NCBI GenBank assembly: GCA_036821185.1
Contig: DAISKD010000001.1
Location: 310,001 to 374,000 of the forward strand
Length of the DNA: 64,000 bases
Source of the DNA: CALJTV01 sp036821185
GTDB lineage: Bacteria; Chloroflexota; Dehalococcoidia; GIF9; UBA5629
Direction: 5' to 3'
In this document: piece after piece, positions 50,494 to 59,551 of the stretch
How the letters are laid out: each line of letters begins with the position of its first letter
How positions within the stretch are numbered: the stretch's first letter is position 1
Made by a program: the position numbers and the translations under genes
The notes under the pieces: generated by a model
What the model saw: only the letters and a program-made list of their open reading frames with translations
Told to the model about the DNA's origin: nothing
Databases searched by the model: none

Positions 50494-51693
50494 TTACTCT
50501 AAAATCTTACTTATGACGCCAGCCCCTACTGTTCTGCCGCCTTCTCTGATCGCAAACCGTAGCCCTGTTTCCAAAGCCACCGGGTATATTAGCTTGACAG
50601 TCATCTTCACATTATCTCCAGGCATCACCATCTCCACACCTTTGGGCAACTCAATTGTCCCGGTAACATCCAAGGTTCTGATATAGAACTGTGGTTTATA
50701 ACCATTAAAGAAAGGTGTATGACGCCCGCCTTCTTCCTTAGTCAGTACATACACTTCAGACTCAAAATGTGTATGCGGCGTAATTGAGCCAGGAGCAGCC
50801 AGAACCTGTCCTCTCTCGACTTCATCACGCTCAATACCTCTGAGTAAACAACCAACCGCATCACCAGGCTCCGCCGTCTCCAAGGTCTTGTGGAACATTT
50901 CCAACCCAGTTATCACCGTTTTGCGAGTCTCCCTAATGCCAACGATTTCGACCTCTTCACCCACCTTTGCTACACCACGTTCTACCCTACCAGTGACCAC
51001 TGTACCACGTCCCTTTATTCCGAACACATCTTCGATAGGCATCAAGAAAGGTTTGTCCTTGGGCCTAACTGGCAGAGGTATCCATTCGTCCACAGCATCC
51101 ATCAATTGTAGAATCTTGCCGCACCACTGGCACTCCCGCTTACCACACCCGCACTCGAGGGCCTTTAACGCACTTACTCTGATTACCGGGGTCTTATCAC
51201 CCGGAAAGCCATACTTTGAGAGCAGGTCCCTCACTTCAAGTTCAACAAGCTCAAGTAACTCCTCATCCTCCATAGCATCTACTTTGTTTAGCGCCACCAG
51301 CATGCTTGGCACCTCAACCTGGCGCGCCAAAAGAATATGCTCTCTGGTCTGGGGCATGGGCCCATCCGGGGCACTGACCACCAAAATCGCCCCGTCCATC
51401 TGAGCAGCGCCGGTAATCATGTTCTTGATGTAATCGGCATGCCCCGGGCAATCCACATGGGCATAATGGCGCTTCTCAGTCTCATATTCAATATGAGCGA
51501 TAGCTATCGTCAAACCGCGTGCCTTCTCTTCAGGGGCATTATCGATAGAATCAAACGCGCGGAACTGAGTTGGACCATTCTTGGATAACACCAGCGTAAT
51601 CGCCGAAGTCAATGTGGTCTTCCCGTGGTCCACATGACCAATCGTGCCCACATTAACATGTGGTTTGGTTCGTTCGAAAACCTTCTTTGCCAT
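50494..51693 (-). CDS. tuf: Elongation factor Tu
   Basis: The ATG at 51693 follows AGGAGGT and gives MAKKVFERTKPHVNVGTIGHVDHGKTT in two pieces (P loop GHVDHGKT at 19-26); an upstream GTG is unsupported. The 399-residue GTPase delivers aminoacyl-tRNA to the ribosome. DCPGHADY, NKVD and SALKAL are present. After residue 180, the segment CGCGKRECQWCGK has four Cys (181, 183, 188, 191) in place of the shorter E. coli loop. In switch I, RGITIN reads RGLTIA. It is co-transcribed with the upstream tRNAs. Confidence 0.97.
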   Translation of the reverse strand: MAKKVFERTKPHVNVGTIGHVDHGKTTLTSAITLVLSKNGPTQFRAFDSIDNAPEEKARGLTIAIAHIEYETEKRHYAHVDCPGHADYIKNMITGAAQMDGAILVVSAPDGPMPQTREHILLARQVEVPSMLVALNKVDAMEDEELLELVELEVRDLLSKYGFPGDKTPVIRVSALKALECGCGKRECQWCGKILQLMDAVDEWIPLPVRPKDKPFLMPIEDVFGIKGRGTVVTGRVERGVAKVGEEVEIVGIRETRKTVITGLEMFHKTLETAEPGDAVGCLLRGIERDEVERGQVLAAPGSITPHTHFESEVYVLTKEEGGRHTPFFNGYKPQFYIRTLDVTGTIELPKGVEMVMPGDNVKMTVKLIYPVALETGLRFAIREGGRTVGAGVISKILE

Positions 51694-51716
51694 TCTAAAA
51701 ACCTCCTTTTCTAACG

Positions 51717-51789
51717 AGCCCACAACCAGATTCGAACTGGTGACCCCGTTCTTACCAAGAACGTGCTCTACCGACTGAGCTATGTGGGC
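51717..51789 (-). tRNA. tRNA-Thr (anticodon GGT)
   Basis: On the minus strand the acceptor GCCCACA pairs with TGTGGGC, the anticodon loop is TTGGTAA, and the T arm has AGTTCGAATCT. CCA is not encoded. It lies 23 nt before tuf and should be in the same transcript. Confidence 0.95.
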
Positions 51790-51873
51790 AACTTCTTCCG
51801 TTCAGCTTTGAGCTGTCAAATTATACCAGATTATACACTATATTTTAATAAACTCTCCAAGATTTGCAAGTAG

Positions 51874-51956
51874 TGGAGGGGGTAGGATTCGAACCTACGC
51901 AGCCATCAGGCGGCAGATTTACAGTCTGCTCCGATTGTCCACTCCGGCACCCCTCC
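51874..51956 (-). tRNA. tRNA-Tyr (anticodon GTA)
   Basis: On the minus strand the acceptor GGAGGGG pairs with CCCCTCC, the anticodon loop is CTGTAAA, and a long variable arm gives 83 nt, as expected for tRNA-Tyr. CCA is not encoded. Confidence 0.95.
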
Positions 51957-51971
51957 CAGACACATGACTAT

Positions 51972-52044
51972 AGCCCGAGAGGGGAGTCGAACCCACTAAC
52001 CTACCGATTACAAGTCGGTTGCGCTACCATTGCGCCACTCGGGC
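51972..52044 (-). tRNA. tRNA-Thr (anticodon TGT)
   Basis: On the minus strand the acceptor GCCCGAG pairs with CTCGGGC, and the anticodon loop is CTTGTAA. It is the first tRNA of the Thr-Tyr-Thr-tuf transcript. CCA is not encoded. Confidence 0.95.
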
Positions 52045-52101
52045 AATTGACCAGCGGGCAAGACTTAGCCTTACCCCTAGACCTATCAACCACAGGCTTT
52101 T

Positions 52102-52130
52102 AGTATAGAAAAGGAGTAGGCCAAAGTCAA
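52102..52130 (-). promoter_or_regulatory. Promoter of the tRNA-tuf-rpmG-secE-nusG operon
   Basis: On the minus strand TTGACT (52130-52125) and TATACT (52107-52102) match five of six each, with a 17-nt spacer. The first tRNA starts about 57 nt downstream. Confidence 0.7.
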
Positions 52131-52216
52131 GTTGCTTCGTCTGTAAGCTTGGGACAAACAATCTGCCCGCAGCTCGCTGGAGGTGACCCTCTTTTCCGTC
52201 TTCGCCACAAGTAGTA

Positions 52217-52810
52217 CTACTTATCCGCTCCCTCTAAGACTGAAACTAACTTCTGCCCGGCAATATACGCCTCGTCCAGCGCAGCCGGGTATCGCAATAT
52301 AGCTCCTGCTTCATCTATTCCAGAAAAGACCACTCCTCCGAGATAGCCTATATCCAAAGTCGCAAACCAGCTCTTTACCGTAGCTAGCGCCGGCTGAAAC
52401 AGGTTAGGTAGCTTTGTGCCGCCAACTGATACAAATAGCCCCTTACGTTTTCTGTCCGGCGGTATGGCGACCGGAATCTTGAGTATATACTTGACGACCC
52501 ATATCGCCTGGCAACGGTCGATCATAGCCTTAGCTTGAGCCGTTATGCCCATAAAAAAAATAGGTGACGCCAATACAATCCCATCAGCCTTCCGCAAATC
52601 AATATGTAACCACTGCATGTCATCATCAACAACGCATTTACCCGTCTTTAAACAGCCATCGCAATGGCGGCAAGGAGCAATGTTCAATGCGCTGAGCACA
52701 ACGATCCTCGTATCAGCACCTGCCCTAGCAGCTCCGGACATTACCTGCTGAAGCAAGATGTCGGTGTTCCCATTACGTCGGGGGCTTCCAGCTATGCCAA
52801 TAATCTTCAT
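52217..52810 (-). CDS. Iron-sulfur flavoprotein / NADPH-dependent FMN reductase family
   Basis: The 197-residue protein has a flavodoxin-like FMN site (AGSPRRNGNTDILL near residue 7) and a compact Cys motif CRHCDGCLKTGKC (Cys 48-60, C-x2-C-x2-C-x5-C), typical of Isf-type iron-sulfur flavoproteins. Next come VLASPIFFMGITAQAK and CQAIWVVKY. Isf proteins transfer electrons or reduce O2 species in anaerobes. It stands alone between the tRNA-tuf promoter and the divergent acyl-CoA synthetase gene. Confidence 0.85.
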   Translation of the reverse strand: MKIIGIAGSPRRNGNTDILLQQVMSGAARAGADTRIVVLSALNIAPCRHCDGCLKTGKCVVDDDMQWLHIDLRKADGIVLASPIFFMGITAQAKAMIDRCQAIWVVKYILKIPVAIPPDRKRKGLFVSVGGTKLPNLFQPALATVKSWFATLDIGYLGGVVFSGIDEAGAILRYPAALDEAYIAGQKLVSVLEGADK

Positions 52811-52940
52811 TTCTACAACCGATCCTATACCCTGGTCTGTTACTCAGCTATTTGTAGTATACTTTACCTGTAGAGGATTATAAACCCGGCGAAAGTATAC
52901 AATACGAAGACCAAGACAGGCCATATCCGCCAAGACACTT

Positions 52941-52970
52941 TTGCAGACAATAAGGCTAATAAGATAAAAT
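52941..52970 (+). promoter_or_regulatory. Candidate promoter for the ATP-grasp gene
   Basis: TTGCAG at 52941-52946 and TAAAAT at 52965-52970 are spaced 18 nt. The -35 is weak, so confidence is low. Confidence 0.3.
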
Positions 52971-53012
52971 TAAAGGCGCTTTTATTTTGAACGACACCCT
53001 ATGGGGGAGAAC

Positions 53013-53723
53013 ATGACAAAAGAAATGATGAAAGACAAAATACTTCGGCAGGCCAAGCAAGAAAAAAGGACACAGCTCACCGAGATAGAGTCAAAAGACC
53101 TCCTCAAAGAGGCTGGAATACCCGTCGTAGAGGCTAAACTAGCACGCACAAAAACCCAAGCTGTTTCGTTGAGTAGAGAAATCGGGTTTCCCGTGGTGCT
53201 GAAAATAGTCTCGCCCGATGTGATCCACAAAAGCGATTCCGGCGGTGTCAAATTAGGGCTCGACAGCGCCACACAGGTTGGCAAGGCATATAGCGAGATA
53301 ATAGCTTCAGTGAAGCGGCACCACCCTGATGCCAGGATCCACGGCGTCTCGGTGCAGAAAATGGCTAAGCCAGGGGTGGAAGTGATAATAGGTATGACAA
53401 AAGATGCCCAATTTGGTCCGGTGTTGATGTTCGGGCTTGGCGGAATCTTGGTTGAGGTACTGAAAGACGTCGCCTTTAGGATAGTGCCACTTACAAGGAG
53501 AGACGCCAGAGAAATGATAAGGGAGATAAAGGGCTATCCTTTGCTCCAAGGTTATAGAGGGCAAGAGTCAGCAGACGTTGCTTTCCTTGAAGAATTGCTG
53601 CTAAGAGTCTCCAGCTTCATCGAGAAGAACCCAGAGATAAAGGAACTTGACCTTAACCCCATTTTTGCTTACATGAACGGTGCCGTAGCAGTAGACGCTC
53701 GGGTAATTCTGGAGCCGTGGTGA
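53013..53723 (+). CDS. ADP-forming acyl-CoA synthetase, beta (ATP-grasp) subunit
   Basis: The ATG at 53013 follows GGGGGAG; an earlier in-frame ATG at 53001 has none. The 236-residue protein is an ATP-grasp domain: ESKDLLKEAGIPVVEAKL, IGFPVVLKIVSPDVIHKSDSGGV split around the ATP site, and FGPVLMFGLGGILVEVLKDV. ELDLNPIFAY near the C terminus supplies metal ligands. It matches the beta subunit of ADP-forming acetate-CoA ligase (AcdB), which makes ATP from acyl-CoA. The alpha subunit is not beside it and must lie elsewhere if it is active. Confidence 0.85.
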   Translation: MTKEMMKDKILRQAKQEKRTQLTEIESKDLLKEAGIPVVEAKLARTKTQAVSLSREIGFPVVLKIVSPDVIHKSDSGGVKLGLDSATQVGKAYSEIIASVKRHHPDARIHGVSVQKMAKPGVEVIIGMTKDAQFGPVLMFGLGGILVEVLKDVAFRIVPLTRRDAREMIREIKGYPLLQGYRGQESADVAFLEELLLRVSSFIEKNPEIKELDLNPIFAYMNGAVAVDARVILEPW

Positions 53724-53872
53724 GACCATACCCCTGTGTACACACTCTTCAGCGCAGGTAACACTGCAACAGCTCCACAGCTTAAGGCTGCTGGAACCAA
53801 AGAAAAACAGCGGATACCTGTTAGCTGTAAAAAGAGGCCAATCTCAGCTTTCAACAACCAGAGATAAAAAAA

Positions 53873-53946
53873 CGACCCCGATGGGATTCGAACCCACGAT
53901 CTCCACCGTGACAGGGTGGCATGTTAGTCCGCTACACTACGGGGCC
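53873..53946 (-). tRNA. tRNA-Asp (anticodon GTC)
   Basis: On the minus strand the acceptor GGCCCCG pairs with CGGGGTC, the anticodon loop is CTGTCAC, and the discriminator is G, as usual for tRNA-Asp. CCA is not encoded. Confidence 0.95.
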
Positions 53947-54062
53947 ATACATGAATAGCGTAAACAATATATAGTGCCGTGTTAAGCTAGCAGTAAGTCT
54001 ACCAGTACCACGCTAAAAGTGTCAAGCAATTTTTGAGTGTTAAAAACAGCTACGTGAGTGGC

Positions 54063-54092
54063 TTGACAGATTTTCGAAGCGTTTGCTACCAT
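54063..54092 (+). promoter_or_regulatory. Promoter of tRNA-Ala
   Basis: TTGACA at 54063-54068 is perfect and TACCAT at 54087-54092 matches four of six, with an 18-nt spacer, 11 nt before the tRNA. Confidence 0.55.
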
Positions 54093-54103
54093 TAGCCCCG
54101 AAT

Positions 54104-54176
54104 GGGGATATAGCTCAATAGGGAGAGCACTGCGTTCGCATCGCAGGGGTCGGGGGTTCGAATCCCCCTATCTCCA
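54104..54176 (+). tRNA. tRNA-Ala (anticodon CGC)
   Basis: The acceptor GGGGATA pairs with TATCTCC (one G-U), the anticodon stem CTGCG/CGCAG holds loop TTCGCAT, and the T arm has GGTTCGAATCC. CCA is not encoded. The anticodon CGC reads GCG. Confidence 0.95.
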
Positions 54177-54361
54177 TTGTGTTTTTGGATACTCCTCGTT
54201 CCCCAAGCTAATCATTTGCCCAAAATTATCCAGACGGCAGTCGTTCAATACCACGACATTTTTAGAGATCCTTCCGAATCACTTAATCGCCACAAGGACA
54301 AATTCTGACATCAACTCAAACTCATACGCACAGAGGGCTCTTTCTGCTAAAATAATGTTCG

Positions 54362-57031
54362 TTGACGAAGAAAATGACAAGGGGCAATCGTACCAAGTTG
54401 GAAAAGAACATACTTGCCGCTATAAGGGCGCTGAACGCAAAGGCGAACCGTTCTTTGCCCGTTAAGCGAGTCGCCGATTCAGCTTTGAGCAAACTTCAAA
54501 AGCTCATACCAGGGGCGGGATGTTGGATACAGACGATTGACTATCATCAAAAAGGAGTCTCACTTCTCAGTTATCGGGGCTTAAACAAAGAAACGATAGA
54601 AAAATTAACTTGCTGTGACAACAAAGCAGACTTTATTTCTCAAACCATTTTATCGGGGCGACCTGTAATCATTTCCAATCTGCTTGCCGACCCCAAATAT
54701 AACGAGAACGCACTGACTCAGTCCGGATTTATTTCTGTCGCTAGCATACCGATTAAGTCAGCAGAAGAGACTATAGGCATTATAGGGCTTGCTTCCGACA
54801 TCGAGTATAGATTCACGACGCAAGAAATAAAAGCCCTTGATGCTTTCGCTTGTTATCTTGCAGCTATCCTAGAGAAAGCATACGTTCAACAGCGCAACCG
54901 TGAAAGCGAACAAACACTGACTTTAGTAAACAACTTGACCAAGATTATCACTTCAAGCCTTAACCTGAACAAGGTGTACCAAGGCTTTGCAGAAGAATTG
55001 AGAAAAATTATGAATGTCGACTGGGCAAGCGTCGTAATCATCGAAGGAGATAAGCTGCGGTTTCATGCTCTCTCTTCAAAAATAGATTCTGTGTGGCAGG
55101 TTGGAGATGTGCTACCACTTGCCGGGACAGCCACAGAGCACGTAGCGATGACAAAGAAAACATTGATAGAACCAGATCTGGCAAAAGAAAGGAAGTTTTG
55201 GACCGGGCAATACCATCTGGAACGTGGCATAAGGTCGATAGTCTATCTACCCCTGCTAGCAAAGGGAGAGGTCTTCGGAGCATTCATCATCGCCAGTCGG
55301 CGTCCCCACGCCTATGGAGAACGGGAGCTAGCCATTTTGGAACACGTTGTGGGACAAATAGCGTTACCTATTCAGAATGCACGATTGTTTGAGGATACCG
55401 AACGAAAAAGGCAACTCCTCGCCTCAATTATCCGAGTGAGCAAGACGATCACCGCGGATGTAGATTTTAGTAAGGTATTCCAGACCTTCGCTGAAGAACT
55501 ACAAAAATTGGCACACTTCGATCGGGCCTCCATAACACTAATCGAAGGAGACCGGGTAAGGTTTTTAGCCGTATCACATGATACCCCAGTAGAATTGCAA
55601 ACGGGCAAAACCTACCCGCTTAAGGATTCAATAACAGGTTTAGTTTTAAAAGAAAAAAAGACGCTTATCCAGACTGACATAGCTAAAAGAGGACTGTCAC
55701 TTGTCAACGATATTAAATTTAGAGCAGGGTTCAGATCCTCGATTCACGTACCTCTATTCAACAAGGGAGAGATATTCGGAAGCTTAAACCTCTCCAGCTA
55801 TCAGCCGGATGCCTACGGTGAAAAGGAGAAAGAAATACTGGAACAACTCGCAAATCAGATAGCCGGGGCTATCTGGAGCACCCAGCTCTATGCTAAAGCC
55901 GAACAACGAGCACGTATGGATGAATTAACCGGTTTATACAACCGCCGCTACTTCGAGGAGTGTCTCGATCGAGAAATTGACCGCCACTCCAGATACGGCG
56001 GCGCGCTGTCACTGGTAATACTGGATCTCGACTCTTTCAAGTCCTACAACGATATTCACGGACACATGGCCGGTGATAAGGTGCTTAACCAGATAGGGCA
56101 CCTAATAAAAAGGGCTGTACGAAAAATTGACTTAGCTTTTCGCTACGGGGGTGATGAGTTTGCGCTCATACTACCACAAACAGGGACAGACCAAGCCTAC
56201 ATAGTGGCCGAGCGTGTCCGCAAAAGAATCAGTAGTGGAATGCCAGCTAAGCAATTCCCGTTTACTGCCAGCTTCGGATTAGCCACATGGCCAGGTGACG
56301 GTGCAACTGCCGATGAGCTCTGCAACGCCGCTGACCATGCACTCTATTACGCAAAACGAACAGGGGGGAACCGAATACAAATCGCAACAAAGACATTGTT
56401 TACCACAGTTGATAGCTCATTGGCCACCGGAGCGACAGCAGAAAAGGGCATTCTCAGTATTATTCAGGCACTGGCAGCTGCTGTTGAAGCCAGAGATATC
56501 TACACCCATGGTCATTCACGCAGAGTGAGAGACTACGCTGTCGCCCTAGCTGAGGCATTGGGCTTGCCTTCAGATAGAGTGGCCAATTTAAGCACCGCAG
56601 CCCTTCTTCACGATATAGGTAAAATAGGCGTCCCTGATGAGCTGCTCAGAAAAGATGACAAGATGACTGCAGAACAGTGGGAGATTATCCAGTCGCATAC
56701 CAAATTGGCAGCAGCAATCGTGGGACGCATACCCAGCCTGACATCCTGCCTGCCAGCCATACTTCATCACCATGAACGATGGGACGGCAACGGTTATCCT
56801 ACAGGACTTCAGGGGGAGGCTATTCCTTTAGAAGCCCGTATCCTAGCCATAGCCGATGCTTTCGAAGCTATGACAGCATCAAGACCTTACCACCAACCCA
56901 TGACGCTTAGCAAAGTAATAGAAGAGTTAAAACGTAACTCCGGCACTCAGTTCGACCCTAGACTCGTTGAGGTTTTCCTGAACATCATACCTAAACTCAC
57001 TACAGAAACCGTAGATAAAAATCGGACTTGA
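54362..57031 (+). CDS. GAF-GGDEF-HD-GYP cyclic-di-GMP signalling protein
   Basis: The 889-residue soluble protein (TTG start at 54362, or ATG at 54374) has three GAF domains at about 20-180, 190-350 and 370-525. A GGDEF diguanylate cyclase follows, with RYGGDEFALIL and an RxxD inhibitory site (RKID) five residues before it. The C-terminal HD-GYP phosphodiesterase has HDIGKIGVPDELL and HHHERWDGNGYPTGL. Both catalytic motifs are intact, so the protein could make and break c-di-GMP depending on GAF signals. No membrane segments are visible. It is a single gene, with 165 nt to the next. Confidence 0.93.
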   Translation: MTKKMTRGNRTKLEKNILAAIRALNAKANRSLPVKRVADSALSKLQKLIPGAGCWIQTIDYHQKGVSLLSYRGLNKETIEKLTCCDNKADFISQTILSGRPVIISNLLADPKYNENALTQSGFISVASIPIKSAEETIGIIGLASDIEYRFTTQEIKALDAFACYLAAILEKAYVQQRNRESEQTLTLVNNLTKIITSSLNLNKVYQGFAEELRKIMNVDWASVVIIEGDKLRFHALSSKIDSVWQVGDVLPLAGTATEHVAMTKKTLIEPDLAKERKFWTGQYHLERGIRSIVYLPLLAKGEVFGAFIIASRRPHAYGERELAILEHVVGQIALPIQNARLFEDTERKRQLLASIIRVSKTITADVDFSKVFQTFAEELQKLAHFDRASITLIEGDRVRFLAVSHDTPVELQTGKTYPLKDSITGLVLKEKKTLIQTDIAKRGLSLVNDIKFRAGFRSSIHVPLFNKGEIFGSLNLSSYQPDAYGEKEKEILEQLANQIAGAIWSTQLYAKAEQRARMDELTGLYNRRYFEECLDREIDRHSRYGGALSLVILDLDSFKSYNDIHGHMAGDKVLNQIGHLIKRAVRKIDLAFRYGGDEFALILPQTGTDQAYIVAERVRKRISSGMPAKQFPFTASFGLATWPGDGATADELCNAADHALYYAKRTGGNRIQIATKTLFTTVDSSLATGATAEKGILSIIQALAAAVEARDIYTHGHSRRVRDYAVALAEALGLPSDRVANLSTAALLHDIGKIGVPDELLRKDDKMTAEQWEIIQSHTKLAAAIVGRIPSLTSCLPAILHHHERWDGNGYPTGLQGEAIPLEARILAIADAFEAMTASRPYHQPMTLSKVIEELKRNSGTQFDPRLVEVFLNIIPKLTTETVDKNRT

Positions 57032-57131
57032 AAGGGCACTCGCCAACCTGAGCTGGAACCAGCGGCGTGCACTTTACTGCCTCCGGCGCTGTCCAAAACA
57101 TTCGAACTAGCCATATTCCACAACAAAAGTA

Positions 57132-57160
57132 TTGTCCATCTGATAGATGAATGCTAAAAT
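57132..57160 (+). promoter_or_regulatory. Promoter of the transporter-uspA pair
   Basis: TTGTCC at 57132-57137 and TAAAAT at 57155-57160 have a 17-nt spacer; the start codon is at 57198. Confidence 0.45.
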
Positions 57161-57197
57161 AACAAGACTAAACTAGCCTAAATCTGCTTTTCAGTAA

Positions 57198-58559
57198 ATG
57201 ACAGCGATTAGCCAGATACTCGCTACTGCTATTTTCCTAGCGATGTTCGCAGCAATTGCAAGTGGTAAAACGCACCGCTACATACCAGCCCTCATCGGCG
57301 CAGCATTGACGATCACCGTTGTATTCCTCTTGATCATGAAAAGTCCTGCTTCAGCACTAAATGTGCTCAACTTAAATCAGCTAAGGGAACTTGAATTCTG
57401 GCTGCCGGGTGAAGAACAGATAAAGTCCCACGGTGTTAACTGGCAAACCATCATTTTCATTGGCGGCATGATGGTTTTAGTGGAGGGATTAAGTAGAGTT
57501 GGCTTTTTCCGCTGGATATGCTTTCATGTGGCAAGAATGGTTAACTACCGTGTCCTACCGATCCTAGTTACTTTCATGATTCTGTCCGGCTTTTTGGCTA
57601 TGTTCATAGATAGCATTACAGTACTGTTGTTTCTCGCTTCAGTGACCATAGAACTGGCACGCTTACTAAAATTTGATCCGGTGCCCATGATAATTGCCGA
57701 GATATTCGCTGCCAACACAGGGGGCAGCGCCACCATGTGCGGTGACCCGCCAAATATAATTATCGGCACTGCTTTTGGCTATACATTCACAGACTTTGCC
57801 ATTAACACCGGCCCTATCGCCTGGGCAGGGATGGCCCTGAGCGTCATCTATTTCTACATTTGCACGCGTCGCACCATTGCAACTCAACCTGCGACTCGCC
57901 TTCTACCGCCGAATGAGTATCCTCAGCCGAGCGAAGCGGTGACAAACCCAAGGCTGTTCTGGCTACTTACAGTAATATTTGTCCTCGTAGTGCTTCTGCT
58001 GATAACGCACGCCGAGACCGGTCTCTCGGTAGCTTCTATCGGCGTCATCGCTGCCGTGCTTACACTTCTGGTCAGCTGGAAAGATTCCGCCCTTATCCTC
58101 CAAAGGTTGGACTGGCGTACTCTGCTTTTCTTCATCGGTTTGTTCGTCTGCGTAGGCGGGCTTGAGGAAACAGGTGTACTTGGTATCCTGGCTAATTATA
58201 TTGGGGAAATATCCGGGGGAAAGCTGATTATAATGATAGCCATAATCCTCTGGGTATCTGCTTTTGCTTCGGCTATAGTGGACAACATCCCATTCGCTGC
58301 CACCATGGTACCGGTGATAAGTCACCTCGCTCACACTCACAGTATTGACCTATCCACATTGAGCTGGACCTTAGCCATAGGTGCAGACATCGGCGGTAAC
58401 GCCACACCGATTGGAGCATCAGCAAACGTTGTAGGGACTGCTATAGCAGAAAGAGAAGGCTACCCCATAAAATGGGGAAGATTCCTGAAATATGCCCTCC
58501 CGGCAACAATCGCTGTGATAGCCTTGTCTCATTTGTTGCTTATTTTGAGGTATACTTAG
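57198..58559 (+). CDS. ArsB/NhaD-type ion transporter
   Basis: The 453-residue membrane protein has about 11 hydrophobic segments with the ion-transporter (ArsB/NhaD) layout: two related halves, each with a helical hairpin. GGSATMCGDPPNIIIG in the first half and IGGNATPIGASANVVG in the second are the substrate-site repeats. Related proteins move arsenite, Na+/H+, or anions; the substrate cannot be told from sequence. A UspA gene starts 9 nt after it, so the pair may respond to envelope or ion stress. Confidence 0.88.
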   Translation: MTAISQILATAIFLAMFAAIASGKTHRYIPALIGAALTITVVFLLIMKSPASALNVLNLNQLRELEFWLPGEEQIKSHGVNWQTIIFIGGMMVLVEGLSRVGFFRWICFHVARMVNYRVLPILVTFMILSGFLAMFIDSITVLLFLASVTIELARLLKFDPVPMIIAEIFAANTGGSATMCGDPPNIIIGTAFGYTFTDFAINTGPIAWAGMALSVIYFYICTRRTIATQPATRLLPPNEYPQPSEAVTNPRLFWLLTVIFVLVVLLLITHAETGLSVASIGVIAAVLTLLVSWKDSALILQRLDWRTLLFFIGLFVCVGGLEETGVLGILANYIGEISGGKLIIMIAIILWVSAFASAIVDNIPFAATMVPVISHLAHTHSIDLSTLSWTLAIGADIGGNATPIGASANVVGTAIAEREGYPIKWGRFLKYALPATIAVIALSHLLLILRYT

Positions 58560-58568
58560 TTTAAGACA

Positions 58569-59450
58569 ATGTTTCAGAGACTCTTGGTCGCCCTAGACGG
58601 CTCACAGTTGGCTGAGCAAGCTCTGCCGTATGCTGTGGAGATAGCTAACGCCTTTGCTTCTGAACTATTCCTAGTCACTGTGTGTCAAAGCCAGGAGGTG
58701 GATTTTACTCCCGCTTCCAAAGCTTATCTCGACAAGCGAGCGGAACAACTGAAAGGCAAAGTCTCCGGTGGTGTTAAAGTTAGAAAAGAAGTACTAGTAG
58801 GTAGACCCGCAAGGGGAATCACGGAGTATGCTGTAAAAAAAGATATTGGCTTGATTATTATGACATCGCGAGGGCGATCAGGCATTGCATCTTGGCTGCT
58901 GGGCAGCACAGCTAACGAGATAATCCATTCCGTAAAAATACCGATTCTTTTGATCAAAGCCTCTGCATCAGCACCCGTCACAGTCAAATTTAAGCGGTGT
59001 CTAGTTACCTTAGACGGTTCTGAAAGGGGCGAAGCAATTTTGCCATATGCCGGAGAGCTGGGCGAGAAGCTTTCTTTGGAAATCGTTCTCCTTCGTGTGG
59101 TTGCTCCAGGTAAACATGTCCATACGATTGGTGGCTTAGACTTTGTATACTTTAAAGATAGAGACATAGAAATCATGAAGGCAGACGCACAAGAATATCT
59201 CAATAAACTGAGCATCAGGTTTGGGCACAAGGTGTCAACAGTGAGACCGGAAGTACGGGTTGGAGAGCCAGATCTGGAAATAATGAAGTACGCTGAGAAA
59301 CACGATTGTGACCTGATCGCCATGTCGAGTCATGGGCATTCCTTTGTTGAGCAGTGGACCTATGGCTCAGTGACATACAAAATCATACACCAAAGCACCA
59401 GACCCATACTCCTATTACCATTAAAAAGTGATCTTGCTGAATCCCCATGA
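58569..59450 (+). CDS. Tandem universal stress protein
   Basis: The 293-residue protein contains two Usp domains (about 1-138 and 142-285). Each starts with a core strand followed by DGS (LVALDGSQLAE and LVTLDGSERGE). The ATP-binding loop is present in the first as SRGRSGIASWLLGST, and in a similar form in the second (SSHGHSFVEQWTYGS). UspA proteins help survive stress and starvation. It is next to the ArsB/NhaD-type transporter, in one transcript. Confidence 0.92.
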   Translation: MFQRLLVALDGSQLAEQALPYAVEIANAFASELFLVTVCQSQEVDFTPASKAYLDKRAEQLKGKVSGGVKVRKEVLVGRPARGITEYAVKKDIGLIIMTSRGRSGIASWLLGSTANEIIHSVKIPILLIKASASAPVTVKFKRCLVTLDGSERGEAILPYAGELGEKLSLEIVLLRVVAPGKHVHTIGGLDFVYFKDRDIEIMKADAQEYLNKLSIRFGHKVSTVRPEVRVGEPDLEIMKYAEKHDCDLIAMSSHGHSFVEQWTYGSVTYKIIHQSTRPILLLPLKSDLAESP

Positions 59451-59467
59451 TACCGCTCTTTAGTTCC

Positions 59468-59496
59468 TTGACGGCTCAAGTTTTCGATGCTATGCT
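59468..59496 (+). promoter_or_regulatory. Promoter of the PadR-HAAS pair
   Basis: TTGACG at 59468-59473 and TATGCT at 59491-59496 have a 17-nt spacer; the padR start is at 59552. PadR proteins often repress their own gene, but no dyad is obvious. Confidence 0.5.
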
Positions 59497-59551
59497 TAAG
59501 TTAAAAGGATAGGAAGTATTACAACCCAATAAAGCCTCAACTGGGGGTAAA

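Noticed and set aside
53724..53872. Terminator between the ATP-grasp gene and tRNA-Asp
   Set aside because: Only partial complementary arms (CCACAGC / GCTGCTGG) without a T-run.
57031..57080. Hairpin after the GAF-GGDEF-HD-GYP gene as a terminator
   Set aside because: Stem is interrupted by several mismatches and lacks a clear T-run.
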